This document shows, one piece after another, positions 45,601-52,185 of a DNA stretch of 54,196 bases (within the stretch, counting starts at the first letter, position 1; each line of letters opens with the position of its first letter). The notes below the pieces were generated by a model, which had not been told where the DNA came from, did no database searches, and was given only the letters and a program-made list of their open reading frames with translations. Location: the IMG/VR virus record IMGVR_UViG_3300049595_003884, positions 1 through 54,196 of that record. The stretch is one strand, 5' to 3'. The stretch is from a virus. The translations under genes were made by a program, and so were the position numbers.

Positions 45601-45841
45601 CCGCTTCATATTTAGGGATTTGTGTATTCACGAACTTCTCTGGAATTGTTCCACCAAAGTAAGCTTGGAATTCATCGTAGTTGGTAATAAATACAGGTTC
45701 AAATGCTGGTCCTTTGATGGATTCCCCAACAAGACCTAGTGTAGTTACACCGACACTTTGAGCCACGAAAGATAAGTCAGTTTCAGAGGTGTATACACCA
45801 GGTGAAACGAATACTTTTTGATTTGCTTGTGCTGTTGCCAT
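42632..45841 (-). CDS. 18: Tail sheath protein, oversized (1069 aa)
   Basis: Contractile sheath subunit. The N-terminus (QKVFVSPGVYTSETDLSFVA, VGLVGESIKGPAFEP-like TTLGLVGESIKGPAFEPVFI, ITNYDEFQAYFGG) and the C-terminal domain (ARKLISAVAVRLLFEQND, FLDSVNPILDSIRRDRGLYD, FRVTVSSTPEDLDRNTLTGK) are typical of sheath proteins; the C-terminal part forms the conserved inner domain that contacts the tube. T4 gp18 is 659 residues; about 400 extra residues lie between about 130 and 560, beta-rich with many glycines and serines, and are probably surface-exposed decoration domains. A terminator follows and a promoter-like box lies 33 bases upstream. The gene shares its upstream region with the divergent ribbon-helix-helix gene. 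Confidence 0.9.
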   Translation of the reverse strand: MATAQANQKVFVSPGVYTSETDLSFVAQSVGVTTLGLVGESIKGPAFEPVFITNYDEFQAYFGGTIPEKFVNTQIPKYEAAYIAKSYLQQSNQMFFTRILGLSGYDAGPSWSIRVTANPDPTTIGINSAIATAPWSASFIGSTTGNTITFVGGALPAPVALDLNTQFTLSNGSTSTYAEGFNTYVGNIIDTPSLSATTAVVYGSIPGTDYANLSGYTTIVNAFGSDSTNLDNNDLSSGDNDPWFYATFDIPNGNNYSGYSFDYVVSNLVSLGSTVYSGTVSGNSYTFSGTAFLDYNNMVVATLRSRGISLFTNSASSPNHGPVYEVTGLTDVQLVCSDQYSGVTKNPFGTFLVSGVTKDADTFSFETSLLASSSKYLTKVFGIDNFGKSRNEVPLFVEEIYPGSLNYAFNQSYIRGLNCELVALPEARVTNSTTTIAWKLQRYQSPKTPYFVSELRGNRVYNLFRFISISDGDAANTEVKVSIANLSYNNMTFDILVRDFFDTDQNPVVLEKYTNCTMDPATNNFIGVRIGTSNGEYALVSRYIMVEMADGAPIDALPCGFNGYTQREYETASNPSPYIVFKTKYNFPGEVIYNPPFGTTSGGSNAVESPGDVVRRTYLGFATQYGIDDSFLQYKGQQNPIGDWAQATESIPWNYLSKGFHMDSGATVVTIGNIYDTSGQTAFECGVAEFRNDPESQENPYYFIYARKYTCCFAGGFDGWDIYREWRTNEDRFQLGASGFMAGFAPDPRYPTATGDGIFKRIVVENNRSDFANTDYYAYLLGILSFSNPESTNINVFATASINYIDNSNLVESAIDMVQFQRADSVYIATTPDYDMFSPDATDPQLIVYPQEAVDALDNTGIDSNYTATYYPWILVRDTVNNTQIYLPATGEVCRNLALTDNIAFPWFASAGYTRGLVNSVKARVKLTQEDRDTLYQGRINPIATFSDVGTVIWGNKTLQVADTALNRLNVRRLLLQARKLISAVAVRLLFEQNDQIVRQQFLDSVNPILDSIRRDRGLYDFRVTVSSTPEDLDRNTLTGKIYLKPTKALEFIDIEFFITPTGASFENI

Positions 45842-45874
45842 TATTAAATTATTCTAATGCAGATTTATTTTAAT

Positions 45875-45882
45875 GATAAATA
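45875..45882 (-). promoter_or_regulatory. TATTTATC box, 33-base spacing
   Basis: Sense CTAATATTTATCATTAAAAT, 33 bases before the sheath ATG. Diverges from the plus-strand box at 45920, with the same 33-base spacing. Confidence 0.5.
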
Positions 45883-45919
45883 TTAGTATCTGAATGAAAA
45901 AACTTTACTTTCTGATATC

Positions 45920-45927
45920 TATTTATA
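45920..45927 (+). promoter_or_regulatory. TATTTATA box for the plus-strand regulator gene
   Basis: TCTATTTATAAAC on the plus strand, 33 bases before the ATG at 45961. Its orientation follows the plus-strand gene, which supports the view that the motif is directional. Confidence 0.55.
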
Positions 45928-45934
45928 AACGGTG

Positions 45935-45946
45935 AGAATTAATTCT
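45935..45946. promoter_or_regulatory. AGAATTAATTCT palindrome, candidate operator
   Basis: Perfect 12-base palindrome that begins 8 bases after the plus-strand TATTTATA box, where transcription would start, and 15 bases before the regulator start codon. A natural site for autoregulation by the ribbon-helix-helix protein; unproven. Confidence 0.35.
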
Positions 45947-45960
45947 GCCTTTTTTCTACC

Positions 45961-46122
45961 ATGAAAACAAAGAAAGAAATCAAAAACATAAAAATATCCC
46001 CTGAATCACATGAAATCCTAAAAAAATACTGTGACAAGAGAGGGATAAAAATTTATAAGTTTTTAGAAAATTTGATAATGGAAAAGTGTGTCGAAAAGAA
46101 AGATATCTACGGAGAGAACTAA
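45961..46122 (+). CDS. Small ribbon-helix-helix DNA-binding protein (53 aa)
   Basis: Short plus-strand gene among minus-strand tail genes. The translation, MKTKKEIKNIKISPESHEIL then KKYCDKRGIKIYKFLENLIM and EKCVEKKDIYGEN, fits a ribbon-helix-helix regulator of Arc/CopG type: a basic beta strand (KNIKISPE), a first helix (SHEILKKYCDKRG) and a second helix (KIYKFLENLIMEKC). Basic residues cluster at the N-terminus, where the DNA-reading strand would be. It has its own TATTTATA box 33 bases upstream and a palindrome between box and gene. Its stop overlaps the stop of the convergent gp15-like gene by 2 bases (46119-46122). Probably a regulator of the divergent sheath unit or of itself; the target is inferred. 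Confidence 0.72.
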   Translation: MKTKKEIKNIKISPESHEILKKYCDKRGIKIYKFLENLIMEKCVEKKDIYGEN

Positions 46123-47159
46123 ACTAACTTGTTTTCGAAAAGAATATTACCATCCAAGGTGTTATCGTTTTTGATAACCTCAATTCTCAAGATATCATCC
46201 AAAGTTACTTGAATAACATTCAAGTCTGTTCCATAATAATTGTTGTTGATGTAAACATCATACGAATTAATATTATTTGAAGAAATAAAAGTCATGTCAA
46301 CAGTATAATCAACAAGACCGCTAAGAACTGTATTACCCGAAACAAATAAAAAGTTTTGTCCGAACTCATCAGGATTCTCAGGATATATGTCTCTCTTTTT
46401 CCTTTTGATGTCAGATTGAACTTCGAATACTTGAGACACTCTAGCAATTGCTGGTTTAACTTCAAATTCTTCTTCGTCAATCAAATAACCTAACATGGTG
46501 AAATCATAACTTTGAACATAATACTTTCTTGAATCCAAATTCATTTGAGACTCATCAGCTACGTTATTTAATATTATCGGAACATATTGACCTTTAATAA
46601 AAGTATATGCTTGTCTTGATGAAAACTTCTGCATAACAATTTTATTGAGTTGGTTCAACTCTCTCATTCTATTACAGATAAACTTAAGACTATAATTAAT
46701 ATCAACAGGAACGGGTTGTGGTATTGTGTATATGTCCATACCTTGTTCATTACCATTCCAAGTTGGAACTGATGCGTAATAAAATTGTTTCCTATTAGGA
46801 ATTGTATATTGTAATGCAGGATTGGTTCCGTATTTAACGTCAGGGCTTCTTACAACTGTGATAAAAGGTGGTGAAGGGTTAAAATCCAAATCAACGAATA
46901 ATGCAGTTTCAACATACTGAGCCCAGTTTTGGGTTGTTATGATAGTATCAACCATAGGAACAACTTTACCTGCTGTCACAACCTCTAAATCAGTTTTAAC
47001 AAAATCTAACATACCTCTATCCAAATCAGCATGTAATACAGATTTAGGAAGATAAGTCCCATCCTTATTAATAAATTCCAACAACTGTTCTCTTCTTGCA
47101 GACAATGTCTTCTGAGGAACTAATGGTAATGTTGGTTTGACTTGTTTAGGTAAAGGCAT
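46119..47159 (-). CDS. Tail terminator / sheath stabiliser candidate, gp15-like (346 aa)
   Basis: The core (residues about 75-250) contains TTQNWAQYVETALFVDLDFN, PPFITVVRSPDVKYGTN, VPVDINYSLKFICNRMRELN, QLNKIVMQKFSSRQ and KYYVQSYDFTMLGYLIDEEE. The order of a membraneless alpha/beta layout with a long central helix and a final strand resembles T4 gp15, which caps the sheath, as does its position one gene from the sheath; the sequence itself is only weakly similar as far as I can judge. The C-terminal 90 residues are a separate beta domain (VDYTVDMTFISSNNINSYDV). It ends at the stop of the convergent ribbon-helix-helix gene and lies 7 bases downstream of the peptidoglycan-binding gene. Confidence 0.55.
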   Translation of the reverse strand: MPLPKQVKPTLPLVPQKTLSARREQLLEFINKDGTYLPKSVLHADLDRGMLDFVKTDLEVVTAGKVVPMVDTIITTQNWAQYVETALFVDLDFNPSPPFITVVRSPDVKYGTNPALQYTIPNRKQFYYASVPTWNGNEQGMDIYTIPQPVPVDINYSLKFICNRMRELNQLNKIVMQKFSSRQAYTFIKGQYVPIILNNVADESQMNLDSRKYYVQSYDFTMLGYLIDEEEFEVKPAIARVSQVFEVQSDIKRKKRDIYPENPDEFGQNFLFVSGNTVLSGLVDYTVDMTFISSNNINSYDVYINNNYYGTDLNVIQVTLDDILRIEVIKNDNTLDGNILFENKLV

Positions 47160-47166
47160 TCTTTAA

Positions 47167-47874
47167 TTATTTTGTCATTAATCCAACTTGTTTTAACGCA
47201 CCCCAATGAGATGACGAGTTAGATGAACTAGCACCACTTACAACACCAGCACCTCTACCTCCTGACTTTCCCACAAAGACGTTTGACGAAGGAACCCCAT
47301 TACTTACAGCCGCTCTAACGTTGTTTTTAGTAACTGGTCCTAGTGCATATGGTTCAATTATAAAAAGTTTATTTTTGTTCACATATGGACTTACCGCCAA
47401 CTCATTTGCTTTTTTACAACCAGCACTAAATAAGTAGACAGGAATCTTTGGATTCTTTTCCAAGAAGTCTTCAATATCTCGTGTTGAAGTGCTATATCTG
47501 AAACCTTTTATTTTCTTATCACTTCCCAATCCTGAATTTAATAATTTTACTTGTGAATCAATATCCAAATCTCCGTCTCTATAATCTAACCCACCAACCA
47601 ATACTGCATCAAATGAACCAGTTGACTTGACAGGAGATTTATCAGGGGATTTAACATCAGTCTTATTTTTCAAACTTAATTCTTTACCGAATTCTTTTTG
47701 ATAAGCCTTTCTTGTCAACGGACCTGCTTTACCATCAACTCCGTCATTCTTTGGACCAAAGTTACCTAAGTCATATTTCTTAACAAGAATTTTTTGAATC
47801 TTCTCAACTTCAGGGTCGTATTCAATCTCATTGATTAAAAACTTGAGTTGGTTTTCAGAAATTAAGTATTCCAT
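47167..47874 (-). CDS. Peptidoglycan-binding protein with alpha/beta-hydrolase-like domain (235 aa)
   Basis: Residues about 20-63 match a peptidoglycan-binding type 1 domain (VEKIQKILVKKYDLGNFGPK then DGVDGKAGPLTRKAYQKEFG, the G-x-x-G-P-L-T motif). After a lysine/serine linker, residues about 88-210 form an alpha/beta domain: a strand DAVLVGGLDYRDGD, then IPVYLFSAGCKKANELA with serine 150 in a sharp S-A-G turn like a hydrolase nucleophile elbow, then KLFIIEPYALGPV. A late histidine (SSSHWGALK, H223) could complete a triad. The C-terminus is serine/glycine-rich. The N-terminus begins MEYLISENQLKFLINEIE, similar to other leader helices here. Possibly a virion wall-degrading or wall-binding protein; catalysis is not proven. 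Confidence 0.6.
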   Translation of the reverse strand: MEYLISENQLKFLINEIEYDPEVEKIQKILVKKYDLGNFGPKNDGVDGKAGPLTRKAYQKEFGKELSLKNKTDVKSPDKSPVKSTGSFDAVLVGGLDYRDGDLDIDSQVKLLNSGLGSDKKIKGFRYSTSTRDIEDFLEKNPKIPVYLFSAGCKKANELAVSPYVNKNKLFIIEPYALGPVTKNNVRAAVSNGVPSSNVFVGKSGGRGAGVVSGASSSNSSSHWGALKQVGLMTK

Positions 47875-47904
47875 TCTATTAATTATTAAATTATATATAT
47901 TTTA

Positions 47905-48417
47905 TTATATCCCTCTAAATTCATTTTCACTAACATATGTCGCCACAATTGTTCTATAGAACGGCTTATATCCACCATACGTATGTTTATTATCAGACCT
48001 AACATACCCATCATCACTCACAACATAATATCTGACCCTATCCTCACTCTCATAGTAACCAAAGTAATCCCCTTGGAATATTTCAACTTGCAAATCTTCC
48101 AAAGTCTTTTGATAAATTGAGAATTTCATGTTACCAGGTTCTTGTAATTCAAGTTTAGAATTACCGTAATTTTTACCCGTAGGAGCCATAACCTGAACAT
48201 AACCTTTGAGTTCAACAGGTGCTAAGAATTGAATTCCATCTTCCAAAACCTCACCATAAACATCATCAGTTTTGGTTTTATATCTATCAATACGATAAAG
48301 TATAACGGTAAAGTTCATGTCACCAATTAACCACTCTTCACCCATACCGATATCCAAGGCATAATCTTCTCTACCAAAGAACTTACCTAATCTTGTTATA
48401 GGGACTAAATTTTCCAT
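47905..48417 (-). CDS. Connector/structural protein candidate (170 aa)
   Basis: The start at 48417 (MENLVPITRLGKFFGREDYA) is preferred to a GTG at 48471, because 48417 carries the short-spacing box and leaves a clean divergent promoter region. The protein is beta-rich and acidic, with FGREDYALDIGMGEEWLIGD, MNFTVILYRIDRYKTKTDD, LKGYVQVMAPTGKNYGNSKL and a C-terminal YKPFYRTIVATYVS. No domain is recognised. The neighbours on this strand are tail terminator and sheath genes, and across the divergent promoter a neck candidate, so a head-tail connector role is plausible but inferred. Confidence 0.5.
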   Translation of the reverse strand: MENLVPITRLGKFFGREDYALDIGMGEEWLIGDMNFTVILYRIDRYKTKTDDVYGEVLEDGIQFLAPVELKGYVQVMAPTGKNYGNSKLELQEPGNMKFSIYQKTLEDLQVEIFQGDYFGYYESEDRVRYYVVSDDGYVRSDNKHTYGGYKPFYRTIVATYVSENEFRGI

Positions 48418-48420
48418 ATT

Positions 48421-48428
48421 GATAAATA
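48421..48428 (-). promoter_or_regulatory. TATTTATC box, 3-base spacing
   Basis: Sense AAAGTATTTATC, AAT, ATG of the 170-residue gene. Half of a compact 38-base divergent promoter region. Confidence 0.48.
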
Positions 48429-48443
48429 CTTTATTGTTGTTTA

Positions 48444-48451
48444 TATTTACA
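48444..48451 (+). promoter_or_regulatory. TATTTACA box, 4-base spacing
   Basis: Plus strand TTATATTTACA, CCAA, ATG of the SET gene. One mismatch from the main motif, with the same 4-base spacing as the short-spacing group. Confidence 0.4.
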
Positions 48452-48455
48452 CCAA

Positions 48456-48821
48456 ATGGAAATAAGACCACCTACAAAAATAATTTTAAAGAAAAGTCCA
48501 ATTCACGGTTTGGGTGTTTTTTCAAGTCAAAGAATATCTAAAGGTGAAATAATAGAAGAGTGCCCATTCTTAGCATTCCCACAAAACAAAAACGAACAAG
48601 TTCCCGCTTTTTCAAACTATACTTTTTGTTTTCCAAGGGGTGAAAGGTGGACAACTCACGCATTAGTTACGGGTTATGGTTCTTACTATAATCATTCAGA
48701 GAACGCTAATGTTAATTGGTATACAGAAAACGAATTAGGTCTTTTTGTATTCAAAGCGCTGAGAGACATCAAAGAAGGTGAAGAACTTTTTATAAACTAC
48801 GCCAATGGTATCGTTTTTTGA
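48456..48821 (+). CDS. SET-domain protein lysine methyltransferase candidate (121 aa)
   Basis: Almost the whole protein is a SET domain. The cofactor-binding N-terminus is KSPIHGLGVFSSQRISKGEI (residues 13-32), the signature YYNHSENANV has N79, H80 and S81, and the C-terminal ALRDIKEGEELFINYANG contains the catalytic tyrosine Y115 in the INY motif. This matches stand-alone SET proteins that transfer methyl groups from S-adenosylmethionine to lysine, known in bacteria and some viruses. Pre- and post-SET zinc domains are absent. Only 121 residues, so the substrate is probably bound through the domain surface. Starts a plus-strand unit, with its stop overlapping the SNF2 start (TGATG). The substrate could be a host or phage protein. 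Confidence 0.85.
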   Translation: MEIRPPTKIILKKSPIHGLGVFSSQRISKGEIIEECPFLAFPQNKNEQVPAFSNYTFCFPRGERWTTHALVTGYGSYYNHSENANVNWYTENELGLFVFKALRDIKEGEELFINYANGIVF

Positions 48822-50581
48822 TGAGTGATAATACCATATCGATGGAATCTAAAGCACTTTCTATTTTGGAAACGTATAATGGTGCAAACAATTATATTCT
48901 TGAATTAAAAAGAAAATCGGAAATAAATCGTAAGTTTTACCCAACAAGAAGTCAGGCTGAATACATCATTAACAATCATGACAAACAACCCAAGGTCGCA
49001 AAGAAATGGGTTATCCTCGACGCATACTTCGCACAGAAATTAGCAGACGATAGATTGTTAACTGAAATCCCTGAAAAAGTTTGGGTTGAGAAATTACTTG
49101 CAGATAAAGAAAAGGCTTTCCACATTTGGGGTAAGATAAAAGAATCACAAGAGCTTCACGATTTTTGGTTACCAAAAGCTGCAATAATTAAAGACAATAC
49201 TGTAAAAGATGTTGTTGTGGATTATGAAAAATATTCTAAACGACCTTTATTATCACACCAAAAAGAAGCAATCCAAAAACTTCTCGAAAACAAAAAATTT
49301 ATTTTAGCTGACGATATGGGTTTAGGTAAAACAACCTCAAGTATCGTCGCAGCACTCGAGTCAGGAGCTAAAAAAATTCTAATCATTTGTCCTGCAACTT
49401 TGAAGATAAACTGGAAAAGAGAAATTGAAAATTATTCTGAAAGGTCAATCTTCATTGCTGAAGGAAAACAATTTTCAACAGAGCACGACTTTGTTATTAT
49501 AAACTACGACATTATAAAAAATTTCCATGACGCTAAGAAAAAAGATGAGTCGCAAATTCTTGGAGCCAATTTTGATTTGGTGGTTATTGATGAAGCACAC
49601 TATATCAAAAACGCTCAAGCCCAAAGGACAAAACTAATAAACGACTTTGTAAAAAAAGTTGACCGATTGTGGTTACTCACAGGAACACCTATGACATCAC
49701 GCCCAATTGATTATTATAATCTATTAAGTTTAATAGATTCTCCCGTCGCCAAGAATTGGATGGCTTATGTTATAAGATACTGCCAAGGATACCAATTCAA
49801 AGTCGGTTCAAGAAAAGTTTGGAATGTAATGGGTGCATCAAATTTAGAAGAATTAAGAGATAGAACATCAGGTTTGACCTTAAGGAGATTGAAAGAAGAC
49901 GTGTTGGACTTACCTGATAAAATTATAACACCAATCTATCTGAGACTAAAATCAAAAGAATACGAGGAGGTTATGGGGGAATACTATAATTGGTATGAAA
50001 AAAATCCTGAAGAATCTAAATCTTTGACGGTCCAATTTACAAAACTTACAAAAGTAAGACAGATAATTGCCAATGAAAAAATTACACAAACAATTGAATT
50101 AGCCGAGAACATTTTAGAACAAGATAAGAAGGTTATTATCTTTTGTAATTTTACGGAATCATTAAATAAAATTGTAGAACACTTTGGAAAATCTGCAGTT
50201 AAGGTTGACGGTTCCATGTCAAAAGCTGAAAGACAACATAGTGTTGATGAGTTTCAAGATAACCCCAAAGTAAAAGTTTTTGTTGGAAACATTAAGGCAG
50301 CTGGTGTTGGTTTAACATTAACCTCCGCTGAAGCTGTAATTATGAATGACCTATCATTCTTACCATCCGACCACTCACAAGCCGAGGACAGAGCCTACAG
50401 ATATGGTCAAAAAAATAACGTTCTCGTTTATTATCCTATTTTTGAAAATACAATCGAAGGAATTATCTACGATATCCTCAACGCAAAAAAACAAGTTATC
50501 TCAACTGTAATGGGTGATAACGTAAATTCAGCTGATTATGCTGAAGAAATTTTAAGAAGAATCAACGAGTTAAGACATTAA
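48821..50581 (+). CDS. SNF2-family DNA-dependent ATPase/helicase (586 aa)
   Basis: The start at 48821 (MSDNTISMESKAL) is preferred to a TTG at 48818; ATG overlaps the SET stop by one base. Motif I is ADDMGLGKTT (163-172), motif Ia IICPATLKINWKREI, motif II DEAH (257-260), motif III LTGTPMT, and the C-terminal half has VKVDGSMSKAERQ, VFVGNIKAAGVGLTLTSAEA and QAEDRAYRYGQKN (motif VI). This is the SNF2/SMARCAL1-like group, which anneals or remodels DNA rather than unwinding it processively. N-terminal residues 1-140 are unassigned and helical. T4-like phages usually have UvsW for branch migration; this may replace it. Co-directional with the SET and SOD genes. Confidence 0.9.
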   Translation: MSDNTISMESKALSILETYNGANNYILELKRKSEINRKFYPTRSQAEYIINNHDKQPKVAKKWVILDAYFAQKLADDRLLTEIPEKVWVEKLLADKEKAFHIWGKIKESQELHDFWLPKAAIIKDNTVKDVVVDYEKYSKRPLLSHQKEAIQKLLENKKFILADDMGLGKTTSSIVAALESGAKKILIICPATLKINWKREIENYSERSIFIAEGKQFSTEHDFVIINYDIIKNFHDAKKKDESQILGANFDLVVIDEAHYIKNAQAQRTKLINDFVKKVDRLWLLTGTPMTSRPIDYYNLLSLIDSPVAKNWMAYVIRYCQGYQFKVGSRKVWNVMGASNLEELRDRTSGLTLRRLKEDVLDLPDKIITPIYLRLKSKEYEEVMGEYYNWYEKNPEESKSLTVQFTKLTKVRQIIANEKITQTIELAENILEQDKKVIIFCNFTESLNKIVEHFGKSAVKVDGSMSKAERQHSVDEFQDNPKVKVFVGNIKAAGVGLTLTSAEAVIMNDLSFLPSDHSQAEDRAYRYGQKNNVLVYYPIFENTIEGIIYDILNAKKQVISTVMGDNVNSADYAEEILRRINELRH

Positions 50582-50595
50582 ACGCACTTACAGAT

Positions 50596-50603
50596 TATTT
50601 ATT
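50596..50603 (+). promoter_or_regulatory. TATTTATT box, 22-base spacing (weak match)
   Basis: GATTATTTATTAAG on the plus strand, 22 bases before the SOD-nuclease start. One mismatch from the main motif. Confidence 0.35.
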
Positions 50604-50625
50604 AAGAAATAGATAATCAAATATC

Positions 50626-52164
50626 ATGAAAAAAATTGAAGAAGAAATTCAACTGTTAGAAAAACAAATACAAGAAAACCATATACAAGAAGAAAAAAAA
50701 CAGTTGATTAACGAAATGAAAAAAATCGGAATAGAGAAACTACCTTATTCCTACTCAGCCCTCAAACAATTTATCGATGCAGAAACAATGGACTTCCATT
50801 ATAACAAACATTATAAAGGGTATGTAGATAAATTAAACGCAGCGTTATCAAAGAAAAAATACGGTGATTTGGAATTAGAACAAATCATTAAAACTATTAG
50901 CCGTTTTGATAAATCAGTTAGAAACAATGCGGGTGGAGCATTCAACCACGCTTTGTTTTGGAACATGTTAACACCTAACCCAAAAAAGTTGACAGGTGAA
51001 CTTTATAAAAAAATTAACAAAGAGTTTGGTTCTTTTACAACTTTCAAAAAGAAGTTTGAAACTGTAGCCAAGGATAGATTTGGTTCTGGTTGGGTTTGGT
51101 TGGTTCTGACTGCAAAAAACGGTCTGAAGATTATGTCAACACCAAATCAAGATAATCCATTAATGAATGTTATAGAAGGTGGTGGATTTCCACTTTTAGG
51201 TTTGGACCTATGGGAACACGCATATTATCTGAAATATAGAAACAAAAGAGATGAATACATTTCGAATTTTTGGAAAGTAGTTAATTGGGACTTTATATCA
51301 AAGTTGTATGAAATGAAAACAGAAACAAAACTTTTAGAATCAGAAGGATTCTCAAAAATTATTTCTGAATCAGAGGAACCTAAATTCTGTTCTCCAAAAG
51401 AAGTTGCCTTCTACAATGAATTAATTAACAACAAAAAAATCAAAGATGTTTATCAGACTGGTATAACACACATCTTAAAAAAAGTTTTTAGTCAATTTTG
51501 GGTTGACGCTACTTCAAAAGAAATGTCAGGATTCTACGGAATCGAAACAAAAGATGGTAGGTCAATGTTAAATAACCTCAATACAAACTTCAACGCATTT
51601 TGTCTTATTGTTAAAGCAGTAAACAACCAAATAGAATCTTTAGGACAATTAGATAAGATGTTCGATTTTTCGAATCCTGAAAATAGAAACCTCAATGAAG
51701 TGAAAAGATTCTTAAGAGCGTTAGATTATTTCAGAAACGACATCTTTACCAAAACAAACAAAGATTTTATTAATATTATCAAAGTCCTAATGGTTCTTTG
51801 GAAGAGAGGTCAAAAAAGTGAATCAAGTGCAACAAAGAAAATGGAATTGTATTTCGGTAAAGACGCAAAAATAATTCAAGTCGGAGGTCATGGACAGAAA
51901 AAAGATGCATTCAAAGGAATTGATTTAATTGTTAATTTAGATGGTAAAGAATATACTGCACAGGTAAAACCATATTCTAGCATGTCTTTGATAAAAGATA
52001 AGGTAGAATTATTAGATACTGGTAATGTGAAGAAATATGATACTGATTGGTTAATCTTTGTAAATCAAAAGACTAACAAGATACTTATATTCAAAAACAA
52101 CCCACTGACTGATGAGAATCAATATTCATTTAATTTAGATTCTTTGATACACGAAATAGAATAA
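50626..52164 (+). CDS. Mn-type superoxide dismutase fused to a PD-(D/E)XK-like nuclease domain (512 aa)
   Basis: Residues about 1-32 form a charged coiled coil. Residues about 38-230 are a complete Fe/Mn superoxide dismutase: metal ligands H58 (DFHYNKHYKGY), H108 (GGAFNHALFW), D194 and H198 (DLWEHAYYLKYRNKRDEY) are all present. Glycine before the second histidine and Q175 in STPNQDNPL are the manganese-type pair. Residues about 237-400 are unassigned and helical; a SKIISESEEP stretch near 243-252 resembles leader peptides of virion proteins and may mark the junction. Residues about 400-490 look like a PD-(D/E)XK fold: E407, D433 in FKGIDLIV, and Q446-x-K448 in EYTAQVK, then LIFVNQKTNKILIF. 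I know of no such fusion. Neighbours are SNF2 and neck genes. Confidence 0.85.
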   Translation: MKKIEEEIQLLEKQIQENHIQEEKKQLINEMKKIGIEKLPYSYSALKQFIDAETMDFHYNKHYKGYVDKLNAALSKKKYGDLELEQIIKTISRFDKSVRNNAGGAFNHALFWNMLTPNPKKLTGELYKKINKEFGSFTTFKKKFETVAKDRFGSGWVWLVLTAKNGLKIMSTPNQDNPLMNVIEGGGFPLLGLDLWEHAYYLKYRNKRDEYISNFWKVVNWDFISKLYEMKTETKLLESEGFSKIISESEEPKFCSPKEVAFYNELINNKKIKDVYQTGITHILKKVFSQFWVDATSKEMSGFYGIETKDGRSMLNNLNTNFNAFCLIVKAVNNQIESLGQLDKMFDFSNPENRNLNEVKRFLRALDYFRNDIFTKTNKDFINIIKVLMVLWKRGQKSESSATKKMELYFGKDAKIIQVGGHGQKKDAFKGIDLIVNLDGKEYTAQVKPYSSMSLIKDKVELLDTGNVKKYDTDWLIFVNQKTNKILIFKNNPLTDENQYSFNLDSLIHEIE

Positions 52165-52173
52165 ACTAAGATA

Positions 52174-52181
52174 TATTTATA
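52174..52181 (+). promoter_or_regulatory. TATTTATA box, 4-base spacing
   Basis: Plus strand GATATATTTATA, AGAT, ATG of the neck candidate. It belongs to the short-spacing group. Confidence 0.5.
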
Positions 52182-52185
52182 AGAT

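Noticed and set aside
4726-45882. TATAAATA on the plus strand as T4-type late promoters making antisense RNA
   Set aside because: Around plus-strand genes the motif appears as TATTTATA in the sense direction, so orientation follows the gene in both strands; the antisense reading does not explain this.
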